64,000 nt of DNA from Enchytraeus crypticus (GCA_905160935.1 CAJHZI010000197.1:757501-821500); one strand, 5' to 3'. Shown: positions 46,630-57,390, counted from the stretch's first letter. Numbers and translations are program-made. Notes: generated from the sequence alone by a model not told the origin.

Positions 46630-46962
46630 AGTGCACGTGCACGCATAACTACACACTTGCTTACACGTTCACTTATACAATCACACTATCACGTGCACGC
46701 ATAACTACACACTTGCTTACACGTTCACTTATACAACCACACTATCATGTGCACGCATAACTACACACTTGCTTACACGTTCAATTATACAACCACACTA
46801 TCACGAGCGCCCACACAGGCATCCACTTACATCCACACTTACACGTTCACTTATGCAACCACACTATCACGAGCGCCCACACAGGCATTCACTTACATGC
46901 ACACTTACACGTTCACTTATACAACCACACTATCACGAGCGCCCACACAGACATTCACTTAC
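46630..46962. repeat. Minisatellite adjoining and overlapping the exon 10 splice donor
   Basis: About three 56-bp units (cacgcataactacacacttg... ttcacttatacaaccacact) followed by about three 66-bp units (gagcgcccacacaggcattc...). On the minus strand each 66-bp unit carries GTAAGTGAATG or a one-base variant, the same sequence as the real 5' splice site at 46,962, so the array includes duplicated donor copies. Confidence 0.85.
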
Positions 46963-47061
46963 AGTAGTGAGAGCGTCAGGAGAGGCTTGATGCTTGAGCA
47001 GCTGATTAACAACCAGCACGTGACCTTGTTGCGCAGCCTGGTGCAACGGAGTGTATCCCAT
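46963..47061 (-). CDS. ANK: Ankyrin exon 10: repeat 23
   Basis: A 99-bp, phase 0-0 exon, [19 protein letters not shown]... ending SPDALTT. AAQQGH is the conserved signature of the penultimate ankyrin repeat. Acceptor ATAG above 47,061; donor GTAAGTGAATG from 46,962. The donor sequence overlaps the first unit of a minisatellite, see 46,630-46,962. Confidence 0.95.
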
Positions 47062-47204
47062 CTATAGATCACACGATAACGTCACAATTCAGGCAGAACA
47101 GCGACAGCATAATTATGTCGTAATAATAATAATAATAATGAGTATATTTATAAAGCATCGCTATACCCTAAATGCCACAGTAGCGCTGAATGGACAGTGA
47201 AGGT

Positions 47205-47400
47205 CAAGTAGCCTAGAGGTATAATGCCTTAATCGGTGAAGCGAATAGAACTCCGAAAGTCTGGAGTATGAGCGACTAATTGGTCAACAGCAAAGAAATC
47301 ATCAAGTTTCTGCACCGCCATATCTGTGTCAGTCGCCTCTTACAAAAGCATGGAGTTGTCGGTAGGTTCAATTCTCAATTTTCCCGAACCTAGTCGCGTT
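47205..47400 (+). mobile_element. Possible second SINE type with tRNA-like head
   Basis: gtcaagtagcctagaggtat looks like a tRNA 5' half with A box. A tRNA-like arm follows, then ggttcaattctc near 47,370. Only one copy in the window, so this is a weak call. Confidence 0.35.
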
Positions 47401-47659
47401 ATCATTACTAACGATATCACTAGGGCCCACCACTGACACCTCAAACAGAATTAACGACAGAAGAATTGGGAATAGATATCTGAAAGTCTAGTTTTACTAA
47501 TAGGCCTATATATAGCCACTATTCTACATATTAAACCAATATACAAGTATATATATAGGGTAATGTGGGGCAAGTCCACTCACTTTTGACGTTAATATCA
47601 GAAATATTGTTAAGCTTAAATCACTTTTTTTTTAATTTGTATAATGAATGAATAATTAT

Positions 47660-47720
47660 TACCCCACGATGAGATCGAACTTGCCCCACTGTGAGGCAAG
47701 TTCGATCTCATCGTGGGGTA
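47660..47720. repeat. Perfect hairpin, 26-bp arms, 9-nt loop
   Basis: The arm starting taccccacgatgagatcg (47,660-47,685) is exactly complementary to 47,695-47,720. The arm sequence ggggcaagt/ggggtaggtcc also resembles unpaired sequence at 47,560-47,575. Confidence 0.9.
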
Positions 47721-48335
47721 GGTCCGCTCGTACTAAAAATCTTTCATGTAACGATAATAAACAAATACATAAAATGATTTAATCTTAAACTAACCAATTT
47801 CTAACATATCTTAGTTCCTTCTGAAGTAGTAAACACAATGCAATACGTTTATTCAAAACTATTATAAGCCAAAAATAAGGGGGCATAGGCCTATCAATGA
47901 AACTCATGGTACCCTATTGCATCATATCATAGTCCTAATAACTCAATCACTTTTGCAGTGATCACAAATGAAGTTGTCTAGTATCACAACAAGAATAATT
48001 GCCCAGTAGAAGCACAAGATTCATCTGAACCATAACTCCCCACACATCCCAAATTCTCAATACAAAACACAATTTGTCAACAGAGGACATTCCATCTGCC
48101 AATGGTCTTTAATGCATCTCTAGTGACAGTCTCTTGTTATAGATTGTTAGCACACTTGATTCGCTGGCAAGACGCTTGCGGTTGCAACACTTATGACTGG
48201 GTTGAGGAATTACTATCAAACGTCTCAAATCCTTGTTCTTTACAAGAATGAATGTAGGTCAACAGATATGTGCTGCTACAAAGAGCATAGATATGCAAAT
48301 TATCGAGAGCGAGTCTCTGATCGGACTTTCCCCAC

Positions 48336-48339
<4 letters not shown>

Positions 48340-48415
<76 letters not shown>

Positions 48416-48473
48416 CATGTATATACATATATATATACATGTATATATATATATAAACAATAGTGGCTATAAG

Positions 48474-48533
<60 letters not shown>

Positions 48534-48564
48534 TTATATATATATATATGGCTTATATATATGG

Positions 48565-48604
<40 letters not shown>
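48340..48604. repeat. Long (TA)n tracts
   Basis: Several uninterrupted TA runs (48,340-48,415, 48,477-48,530, 48,557-48,604) separated by short variants such as atggcttata. The array continues on the other side of the SINE (48,742-48,796). Confidence 0.95.
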
Positions 48605-48606
<2 letters not shown>

Positions 48607-48607
<1 letters not shown>

Positions 48608-48736
48608 GGCTGGAGCCAGTGGCGAAGTCGGTAAGATACTCGACCGCGGATCAGATGGTGCGGGTTCAAATCCTGGGCGGCTCGCCCGTCACTGACATCG
48701 CTTTCGAGTGAGGAAACTGACGCTAACCTTTACCAG

Positions 48737-48741
<5 letters not shown>
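48607..48741 (+). mobile_element. tRNA-derived SINE, copy 7 (complete, inside (TA)n)
   Basis: Starts ggctggagccagtggcgaag, A box tggcgaagtcgg, B box gggttcaaatcc, body gctttcgagtgaggaaactg, end accagctttta. It is bounded on both sides by (TA)n. Confidence 0.92.
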
Positions 48742-48798
<57 letters not shown>

Positions 48799-48833
48799 CT
48801 TATAGCCACTATTGTAGCGGCATATTTAAGAAC

Positions 48834-48932
48834 CTTTGTCGAAGAGGAGGTCGATGCTCCATGTTCGAGAAGAAACTTGACCATCGCCACCTGGCCGAAG
48901 TGACAAGCCGTATGTAGGGGAGTATAGCCCGC
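48834..48932 (-). CDS. ANK: Ankyrin exon 9: repeat 22
   Basis: A 99-bp, phase 0-0 exon, AGYTPLHTACHFGQVAMVK... ending TSSSTK. Acceptor CACAG at 48,937-48,933. The donor is non-consensus (AAAG then GTTCTT, from 48,833) and lies about 40 nt upstream of a long (TA)n tract. It is closely flanked by two SINE copies, at 48,607-48,741 and 48,988-49,121. Confidence 0.93.
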
Positions 48933-48987
48933 CTGTGACCAACACAGAGAAATATGTGCAGAACAAGAGTATAATCGACCAACGCCA

Positions 48988-49121
48988 CTGGCTGGAGCCA
49001 GTGGCGATGTCGGTATGATACTCGACCGCGGATCAGTATGTTCGGGTTCAAATCCTGGGCTCGTCCGTCACTGACATCGCTTTCGAGTGAGGAAACTGCC
49101 GTTAACATTAGCTTTACCAAC
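48988..49121 (+). mobile_element. tRNA-derived SINE, copy 8 (complete)
   Basis: Same landmarks as copy 7: ctggctggagccagtggcga, gggttcaaatcc, ctgacatcgctttcgagtga. It lies about 55 nt upstream of the exon 9 acceptor. The 5' hairpin ggctggagcc/ggctccagcc is typical of the family. Confidence 0.92.
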
Positions 49122-49384
49122 TTTTAATCATACAGTAACACACTATATTCGAATCTGAGAGACAGAGTAGTTGTGACAAAATACAATTCCTCAACTTCAA
49201 TTGCACATACTTTATGGAATGTAGTATAAACAAGGTGCTAGAACTGAGCAGTATAACTCTACGGGATATTAATCTGACAAACAGAAATCAAGTACCTACT
49301 GTAAGTTAATGTGCGCTTTTCTTACTAGTTCCAGTTGTACGGTTATTAAAATGACAGGAAATCCATTTGCTGTCACTAAACTGA

Positions 49385-49530
49385 TACATGCAGATTCTCT
49401 CTCTTAGTGCACTGCTTGCTGGCAGGTCCATGGTATATAACGCCTCCACTCTTCTCTATTTTCCGTTCTCCTCTTCATGTCCACGTATGAGTGCATCTTT
49501 AAATCATCTATAACATTACTTTTTATATAC
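49385..49530 (-). mobile_element. LINE family A, 3' fragment
   Basis: ctctctcttagtgcactgct, ggcaggtccatggtatataa, cgcctccactcttctct and ccacgtatgagtgcatcttt match 58,512-58,622 closely. Confidence 0.85.
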
Positions 49531-49745
49531 GATTATTCTTAGGAGATTCTGCTTATGAAGAGGTGGGCCCCCTATGCCTTCCTCAGCTAGACATGTAGAT
49601 TAGACAGTTTAAAATTAAATTTCGACATTATTTTATTTATATTTATTTATTGATTGCTCTATTTCAGGCATAGTAGCCCATACAGGAATCTTACACATAC
49701 AACAATAGAGAGGTAAGGTACAGTATTATACAAATTATATGTTAC

Positions 49746-49943
49746 CTTTGTCTGAGGATCAATATCAGCGTTGTATTTGACGAGCACCTCAGCCACCTCC
49801 ACCTTATCCTCCTGGGCCACGAGATGCATGGCAGTCAGTCCGTTGTTGGAAGCAATGTTAACATCAGCACCATGTTCCAGCAGGACTGAGGTCATGTCTG
49901 TAAACCCCTCTTGTGAGGAGAGGTGAATGGGGGCAAATCCATT
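49746..49943 (-). CDS. ANK: Ankyrin exon 8: repeats 20-21
   Basis: A 198-bp, phase 0-0 exon encoding NGFAPIHLSSQEGFTDMTS... and NGLTAMHLVAQEDKVEVAE..., ending ADIDPQTK. The SQEG and AQEDKV signatures are conserved in ankyrins. Acceptor CTCAG above 49,943; donor GTAACA from 49,745. Confidence 0.95.
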
Positions 49944-50785
49944 CTGAGAATACATAGACTACGTAGTCAGTATACAGTATTGTACGAATATTATGCAGTA
50001 TAGAGTATTATACCCAATTTATCTACTTTTAGTGAATTACTTTTTTACCTCTTTGACGAATTTCCAATGCATTTAAGTAATATTGATGTTGCATTAACGT
50101 AATAATATATTATGTAATGAATAATATATTATTTACATATTATGCAGGCTGTATACTCCGTTTCAAAGGATAGTAATTAAAGAGATTACTCCAATATATG
50201 CAACGGTTCACTTATAATAACTGTATGCCTAATATCGAATTTCCAAAACTACTTTACTAATTTATTAAATTAAAAGTAGTTATACAAATATAAAAGCAAT
50301 ATATTCTAGAATAAACTGATATTACGAAATGTCAAATGATCAATAGAAAAAATACGTTGCTAACTGTTTCGAGTTCCAACAGCGGTTAACTTCGAAGGTT
50401 CAACTTTTAACATACTAATGACGGAAATAAAAACTCATTTTATAATGAATAAATTGTAATTTTAGGCAATTTCGTTTTGTTAAGTAGCTTTCTAGTAACA
50501 TCTATACTTATGTACTGGGGTATGGGAATGACTGGGAATGTATCAAATAACTGTAGGCCTAATATCTAATTCAGCTTACTATGCAACTTTCTCTCACATG
50601 AAATGAAACGTAAATCATCTACAATACTTTTTCAAAGCTTAAGACTGTATTAAATTGCAATACATTATTTATAGCATCAATATTATTATCAACAAATTTT
50701 AGCCTTCAGATCCTTCGAGGTTCCTTATGAGATATTTATCCTAACTAAATAGAAAATTTGGGACGTAAAAGAATTATTTTGTTAC
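49944..50785. other. Intron 7, no recognised content
   Basis: AT-rich unique sequence without transposon landmarks or a coding signal. Confidence 0.5.
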
Positions 50786-50884
50786 CTTAGATCGAGCATT
50801 AGGCTTAGCTCCATGACGGAGTAGTTCTATGGCAATGTCCATCTGATTCTTTCTTGCAGCAACGTGCAGTGGAGTGTATCCATT
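50786..50884 (-). CDS. ANK: Ankyrin exon 7: repeat 19
   Basis: A 99-bp, phase 0-0 exon, 33 codons, starting [19 protein letters not shown] and ending KPNARSK. AARKNQM is the hallmark of this repeat position. It is easily missed because the open frame is short. Acceptor TTCAG at 50,889-50,885; donor GTAACA from 50,785. Confidence 0.95.
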
Positions 50885-51293
50885 CTGAAAGTAGTTAAGT
50901 GTATAAAAGACTCATAATACTCTACTGACAAGTAAACAAGTAGTATTGAGCCACGTGTTGGTGCTTTTTGGCCTTTGCTTTCCATTTCTCTTTCTCTATA
51001 TGGAACTCATGTGTATCACTGATTCTAGCTGAAGCGAAATAAACATGACTCTGATTTTGATTCCTCTTTCAAGTGCTGAAAAGTGCATAATAGAAAACGT
51101 TTGTTAAGAGTTATCAACTGATCTATAGATAAGAGCATCAATGCCTTCATTTTTCCTTTTATTGCTCTTTATTACGTTCACATTTTGATTTCCTTTACTT
51201 TTAGATTTTGAATTGATAATTTTGTACATTTAAGTCAACAGGAGTATAATCAATTAGTAATGGAAGACCACAATGTTTCTTTCGTAGCATAAA

Positions 51294-51647
51294 GAAATGT
51301 GTTTTCGGTGACTCTATGTAAACTGTGCACAGAAAAGCATCTGAACTATTATTTTTAAATTCGCGTAGTTACACACATGACATACCGCATGTGCTACATA
51401 GTTTCCTTTCTTAGTTTCTGTTTTTGCAGTTTTCGTTATTTCCTCCATTCTCCTCCATGGTTATTAGTAATCGTTGCCTTTTACTAATAACCATGGAGGA
51501 GAATGGAGGAAATAACGAAAACTACAAAAACAGAAACTAAGAAAGGAAACTATGTAGCACATGTGTTTCGTGAAATGCGTGCACATATGAAATGTGTTTT
51601 CGGTGACTCCATGTAAACTGTGCACAGAAAAGCATCTGAACTATTAT
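51294..51647. repeat. Large palindrome flanked by 59-bp direct repeats
   Basis: The inverted repeat has 83-bp arms (51,388-51,470 and 51,481-51,563), a single mismatch and a 10-nt loop. It is bracketed by a 59-bp direct repeat (51,294-51,352 and 51,589-51,647, one mismatch) that contains gtgttttcggtgactc and aactgtgcacagaaaagc. No transposase or terminal motif was recognised. Confidence 0.92.
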
Positions 51648-52035
51648 CATCTATCTTTTTATCGTGATGAATGACGTGACTAGTTTAAACATATACCACT
51701 CTCTTAAATCTGACCGATCCTGTCAGATTAAGATAAGAGTTTCACTAAATCTGAGAAGACCACAAGAGTAACATGGATTCAGTGTAAAATTAATATTTTC
51801 CGTCTAATGTTGTTCCTATGAATGCAATGAAGCATTCTAATACGGTATAGCAGCAAGTACATGTATATCTCATAATCTTCTCGAATGGTCTGTAAATTAT
51901 GCAATAGTTTTCAAGTAATAGTTTGGGATTTGGTCCTTCTGCCAACGGAAGTGTAAACAACTTTACGAGCCTAGCTCTAGATCTTTCTATCTCTCTATTT
52001 CACTCTCTCTTTCTTTAGAGATCAGATATAAGTAC

Positions 52036-52233
52036 CTGTGCAGTAACGTGTGGGTTGGCTCCTCTCTCGAGAAGTAGAAGTGCGATGTTGATATGATTGT
52101 AGTGAGTGGAGACGTGAAGAGGAGTTAGTCGATTCTTGCCCTCGATGTTCATATCAGCGTTCTTCTCCAGCAGTAGTCGTACAATCTCAATGTTGCCGTA
52201 CTTACACGCCACGTGCAAAGTTGTGAAGCCTTT
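52036..52233 (-). CDS. ANK: Ankyrin exon 6: repeats 17-18
   Basis: A 198-bp, phase 0-0 exon encoding KGFTTLHVACKYGNIEIVR... and NRLTPLHVSTHYNHINIAL..., ending ANPHVTAQ. The KGFT...KYG and THYN signatures match these positions in other ankyrins. Acceptor GCAG with a weak polypyrimidine tract just above 52,233; donor GTACTT from 52,035. Confidence 0.94.
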
Positions 52234-52329
52234 CTGCTCGATAGCAACAAACATACAGGTCTAGTAAGGTGGCTATTAATAGTGAGGCTTTCAAAATATT
52301 GATTAGTTCATTTATTATTAAATAAAATA

Positions 52330-52835
52330 CAATTTATTTTCAATGTAGTCAGTGGTTGAAGCACTTTTCAAGATTCGGTTCTGGTTCCTACTGCGAATCA
52401 TATTTATGTACGTCAGATAAAACTCCTTCTCATCTATTCCTATTTTGGTAAAAGCGATACGGCTTGACAAAAGTGATACAGCCTTTTGTAAGTCCGTTTT
52501 CTAAATATATTACATTAGTCTAATCAAGCAAATCTTCAGGTTGTACCCTGTCTAATCGCTCCATCTAGTCTTCTGCGCTGCGGATCAGAAATATTCTTCC
52601 ATCCACTCATCCGAAGTCTTCTTTAAATCACATCAGTCTTGGCCTTCTAATGAACAGTTCCACAGGAAGTAAGAGATTTAATCTTTTCCAAGTCTCTTCT
52701 CCATTCAATGTCCATGAGTTGTAAATCTCCTTTTTAATTCTCCATCTTTGAACTGGTTTTAAGAATTTTGAACTAATCTGCACCATTTTGAAGTCTGCTT
52801 TCTCGCTCCATAACTGCACTCCTTAAATCAACAAG
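52330..52835 (-). mobile_element. Possible LINE 3' fragment, class uncertain
   Basis: The minus strand is open for 63 codons at 52,628-52,819 (MVQISSKFLKPVQRWRIKKE...), and the plus-strand text is rich in ctt/tcc words like the LINE A tails, but I find no clear match to the other copies. Confidence 0.3.
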
Positions 52836-52861
52836 TTAATCTCTTCACAAAGTCTACGCCT

Positions 52862-52935
52862 TATCCATACCTTATGTAGCCAATAGCTTGGGAAAAGTGT
52901 GGCTTCTGAGGTGGTTTCTCGTTGCCTTCCTTAGT
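52862..52935 (+). repeat. Dispersed repeat R1, copy 2
   Basis: ttatgtagccaatagcttgg and ggcttctgaggtggtttctc then gttgccttcctta. Matches 25,483 and 57,252. Confidence 0.7.
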
Positions 52936-53052
52936 TACGTAATTGCTTATTGATGATTAATTAATGATAAAATTAATTAATTAATTAACTAATTAATTAA
53001 TTAATTAAATATCATGCTAGCTACATAGATTCATTGACTGATGAGTGCCTAC

Positions 53053-53250
53053 CATAGTAATTAGATGTTGATTAGCACCATGATCGATCAGAGCCTGAGC
53101 GACCTCCACGTGACCTTCCTTAGCAGCTATATGAAGTGCCGTGAACATATCGGAGGTGGTCGAGTCGGGCACTGCGCCATTTTGTAGAAGAAGTAAAACA
53201 TTGTCCACATTGCCCAGGCGCGACGCTATGTGAAGGGGACTGTGCTGCTC
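53053..53250 (-). CDS. ANK: Ankyrin exon 5: repeats 15-16
   Basis: A 198-bp, phase 0-0 exon with two repeats, EQHSPLHIASRLGNVDNVLL... and DMFTALHIAAKEGHVEVAQ..., ending QHLITM. Acceptor AACAG at 53,255-53,251; donor GTAGGC from 53,052. Confidence 0.95.
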
Positions 53251-53424
53251 CTGTTAACAATAAAAACAAAAATGGTAATTTAACGCATTCAATATATCCA
53301 ATAAATAACAAATATCAAGAACTTTCAGTCAGCTGTTTCACTTGAATAGCCATGCAAAAGATTTAGCCCATATAATCATTGTCTATAATAATAATTAAAA
53401 TCTGCATATATACATGTACAGATT

Positions 53425-53428
53425 CATA

Positions 53429-53507
<79 letters not shown>

Positions 53508-53535
53508 GTATATATATATACATATATATATACTA
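53425..53535. repeat. (TA)n microsatellite
   Basis: About 100 bp of TA with occasional acata/acgta interruptions. Confidence 0.95.
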
Positions 53536-53789
53536 TTTTCAGGAGGATAGTATAATACATTTGCAAAGCAATATTAAAGAACTATGATTTCTAATTTTAT
53601 ACAGGATCTTAGTGAGCGGTCATCAAGGCAGCCCCGCAGACTCATAGTTTAATTTCAAAATTGAGAAATATGAGACATATGAGATAAAAGCGACAGATGA
53701 GACATGAGATACATGAGACATATCAGATAAATGAGAACAAATACCATGTCAGTGCGTCGCATGAATCACTCGTTTTGAATACAGTATTA

Positions 53790-55735
53790 AAATTCAATCA
53801 AAAATGCTCAAATTGAATATTATAACAATCTTCTTGACTCGCGAAATAATTCCATCAAGAATATATGGAAAACTCTTAATAATATTTGCAGCTTTAAAAA
53901 AAGCTTTGTAACTCCCAAATTGGCTATGTGATAAAAGACACTAAAAAATATACAATCAAAGGGAAATAGCTGAAACTTTTAATGAATATTTTTCTGAAAT
54001 TGGGTCAAAATTAGCGTCCAAATTTAACTCCCATAACTCAACTAATATTAATTTTAAGCAATATTTGCCACCATCTTGTCAAAATTCATTATTTCTTAAA
54101 CCTGCCACCACCAATGAAGTCTTCAACACCATCCTGGCGCTTAAAAAAACAAATTCGACAGGTCCTCATGGCTTATCTAATAAAATTCTACAACTATCCT
54201 CAGACTTTCTTGCTGAACCATTAACACACATAATTAATCGAACTTTTATTACTGGTGTGTTCCCTACTAGATTTAAGACAGCCAAAGTTATCCCAGTTTT
54301 TAAATCAGGAAAAAGTGACGATGTACAACATTTTAGACCTATTTCTTTGCTAGACAACCTCAGTAAAATTGAAAGACTAGTATACAACAGAATTATTGAA
54401 TTTTTGGAACGTCATAATACAATTTCTGAAAATCAATTTGGTTTCAGAAAAGGGCACTCTACAGTAGACGCAATTTTCAATAGTTTAAATATGATACGTT
54501 CTCAGAAAGGCAATGAAAATCATACACTGGGACTCTTTCTAGACCTCAGCAAAGCATTTGACACGGTCGATCATGACATCCTCCTAAATAAATTAAAAAA
54601 TTATGGTATAAGAGGTTTACCACTCAGTTGGCTAACTTCGTTTCTTACAAACAGACAGCAATATTCAGTTATAGGCGACTCAGTTTCTTCCATTAAACCA
54701 ATCTCAGTTGGAGTTCCACAAGGCTCTATATTAGGGCCTTTGCTTTTCCTAATATATGTCAATGATATCCATCATACGTGGCTGGACATTTCATTCAAAC
54801 GTTTTGCTGATGATTCAAATGCCTTTTTAAAGGAAATAACTTGATAGATTTGTTTGCATGTGCCAATTCGACAAGTAAAAGAATTTGTAACTGGTTCCAA
54901 ATTAATCGTTTAACTATTAATACAGCTAAATCAGCATATATTTTTTTCTTTTCGTCTACCAATGACGAAGCGTATATACGTGATAACAATCTTACATTAT
55001 TTATGGACCATAATCAAATTGCAAGAGTTAATTGTATTAAATTCCTTGGTGTATAAATTGACGAACATTTAAGTTTTAAAAATCATATCGAAAAAATTAC
55101 AAAAACTGTTAAAAGTGCTAACGGATTTTTTGCCAGTTCATCTATTGCATAAATACTGTTTGGCCAAGTTGATTCATAAATGTATTAGCAGTAATCTACC
55201 TAAGTCTACAGTATTGGCTAATATGTTTGATCTCAACCACTCTAACCATAATTATTCAACTAGACTGCTTGACTCCAACTATCTATTTAAAAAATCCAAT
55301 GTGATATTCTATAAATCTTATGTAAATGAGGCGTGTACGGACTGGAATAAAATTCCACCAATATTACGCAACATCAAATTGCTACCAATCTTTTCTAGAG
55401 AATTTAAACAGTATTTATTAGAAAATTTGTCACAATAAGAAATTTTTTTCTCATCCAACTTATGCATTGTTGTAATTTAAATCTTCTATTATTTGACACT
55501 TTCACTCTTTATTTTGATTAAAAGTTTGATTTAGACATGTGGGACGATTGTTAGCGGGGTGATTGATAACCAGGTGGTCAATCACCCCGGTGTTATGCTC
55601 CCTCTTTGATGGCCTGGTTTTTGCATGTATTAGTGTGCCTGTCTTTGCGTTTTACTTTGTGCCTTTATGTTATTCGAAATATGTTGACTGTCGTGCTGTG
55701 TGATATATGAACAAAAAAAATAAACTCTTCAAATC
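53790..55735 (+). mobile_element. LINE family B, decayed, with reverse transcriptase
   Basis: The plus strand encodes a pre-RT linker (NNSIKNIWKTLNNIC region), then RT fingers and palm: PISLLDNLSKIERLVYNR, ENQFGFRKGHSTVDA, LDLSKAFDTVDHDILLNKL, GVPQGSILGPLLFLIYVND and the catalytic FADD in KRFADDSNAF. Stops occur near 54,842 and 55,055, and there is an internal deletion near 55,110. The C-terminal part resumes at 55,115-55,438 (VNEACTDWNKIP). CR1/L2-like non-LTR type. The 3' tail ends in an A-rich aaaaaaaataaactcttcaa. Antisense to the ankyrin gene. Confidence 0.9.
55555..55589. repeat. Stem-loop in the LINE B 3' UTR
   Basis: cggggtgattga (55,555-55,566) pairs exactly with tcaatcaccccg (55,578-55,589), 11-nt loop. 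LINE 3' UTR stem-loops can be reverse-transcriptase recognition structures, but only one copy of this tail is present to compare. Confidence 0.6.
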
Positions 55736-55833
55736 TATCTAACAAAACAATCATATCCTGCTATGATACGATATTGGCTTTTTGAGAAAGACGTTAATTG
55801 ATTGGTTATCGATTTATAAACTGACGCTCTCAC

Positions 55834-56130
55834 CCTAGCCTTAGCGTCCACCTGAGCTCCGTATCGCAGCAGAACTCTGATGACGTCAGTCTGGTTGGCC
55901 CTGGCGGCCAGATGCAGGGGCGTCTCACCCCGCATGGTTTTGTTGTTGGGATTGGCGTGCGACTGCAGGAGGAACATGACGATGTTGAGATATCCCATGA
56001 ACGAGGCGACGTGCAGAGGAGTCAGGCCTGACTCTGTTGTAGCCTCTATAGACGATTGGTACTGCAACAGTAACTCTACCACCGCCAGGCGATTCTTCTT
56101 GCACGCTATGTGCAGCGGTGTGAAGCCATT
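55834..56130 (-). CDS. ANK: Ankyrin exon 4: repeats 12-14
   Basis: A 297-bp, phase 0-0 exon encoding three consecutive repeats ([15 protein letters not shown]..., [15 protein letters not shown]..., [15 protein letters not shown]...) and ending VDAKAR. Acceptor TATAG just above 56,130; donor GTGAGAG from 55,833. It is the longest repeat exon; its GC content is visibly higher than the flanking introns. Confidence 0.95.
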
Positions 56131-57250
56131 CTATAAGAAATCATCGTGATATTGTCTTCATTATAAATTATCTGAGGCTTGAAGAATTCAAGGTAAATGT
56201 TTTACTTTAATGGATTTTAACAAAAAAATTCTGAATATGATCACAGACTGCGAATCAGTAGGTGCCTGGTTCAAATCTAATGTTCATCCTGCCACTTGCC
56301 TACTTACCAAATTAATATCAAACTCGACTGTAGCTTTTTTAGCCCTTAACTGTCATATTTGCGAATGGACAGTTATAACCTGGATCTAAATATCTCTCTC
56401 TATATATATATTAATGATATGATTTACAGAATTCTACTTATTTCCTTAATTGGCGATGATTTTAGTTTTTACAGAATATTGTTTTGCTAAAAGATATTAT
56501 ATTTAGATTTCTTCATAAAATCATTAAAGAAAGGCCATTGAGAAGGAACATTCTTACAATTAACAATATTATATATTTTATATTATTTTTATTAGTTCAA
56601 TAAAAAATAGAAAAATTAAAAGAATCTAAATCATTCAAAAGTGACTATCAATTTACTGAATATAGTTATAAATTAACATAAGGCCTAATGGAGATATAAG
56701 CATGGAGGGAGAGACAGTGAAAGAAAAAGAGAGAGAAAGAGATAGCGTTTCTAAAAAATGTATCAAAATTTATTTTGAAATTACATTTAGCAATAATTAT
56801 TGAACAAGCAATGAACTTTTTTAATTAACTATCAGTTCTGATAAAAACTATTTGGTTTCAAGATCAATTTTATTACAGTATACGGTCTAAAGTGGCTATC
56901 CTCTGTTAAGCATTCGAATACGTATATACATATAATAATATGTATATATATGCCTATATACATGTATATAATATAAGATACTCTGTAACTGAACTGATCA
57001 ACTAACTTATAATTGTAAACGGAATCTAAAAAACGTGTTATAGTAATTCCAGTTTAAATTGGAATATCTAATTTTGGTAGAAAAATATACACTTCTGCCA
57101 TTTAAATAGGACTTATCTCTCTAGTGTTCTGCCAAGTGGCAGATCTAAGGTATATTTTCATACTCGAAGTCTGCTTTAACGTTTCACAACGAGAATTTTA
57201 TTCTTTTTTAGATCAAGAAGTTATTTTCTTTAAAAAGTGCTACACCTAAT
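56131..57250. other. Intron 3, proximal part: no clear elements
   Basis: A tRNA B-box-like gcctggttcaaatc near 56,265 may be an old SINE remnant. Short TA and GA runs occur near 56,400, 56,730 and 56,930. Nothing else recognised. Confidence 0.45.
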
Positions 57251-57251
57251 C

Positions 57252-57390
57252 AATACCTTAAGTAGTCTATAACTTGGGAAAAATATGGCTTATGAGGTGG
57301 CTTCCCGTTGCCTTCCTCCGTTTTTGCTTAGTGGTCTGTTACGACACGTACCCTTACCGGTTGGTCTATTCATCAGTGTTACGGAAAAAA
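57252..57390 (+). repeat. Dispersed repeat R1, copy 3
   Basis: agtctataacttgggaaaaa, atggcttatgaggtggcttc, ccgttgccttcctcc, then ggtctattcatcagtgtt. Shared with 25,483-25,610. Confidence 0.7.

Noticed and set aside
46630..46962. Array that at first looks CRISPR-like (repeated 20-30-bp blocks with variable parts).
   Set aside because: It is a eukaryotic minisatellite of contiguous 56/66-bp units without distinct spacers, in an intron, with no cas genes.
48607..48741. Possible functional tRNA gene (A and B boxes present).
   Set aside because: Repeated many times with a long non-tRNA body and a 3' tail; no foldable acceptor stem. A SINE.
54065..55438. Reverse-transcriptase frame as a host gene or a retrovirus.
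   Set aside because: Motifs and the absence of LTRs, gag, protease and integrase show a decayed non-LTR retrotransposon.
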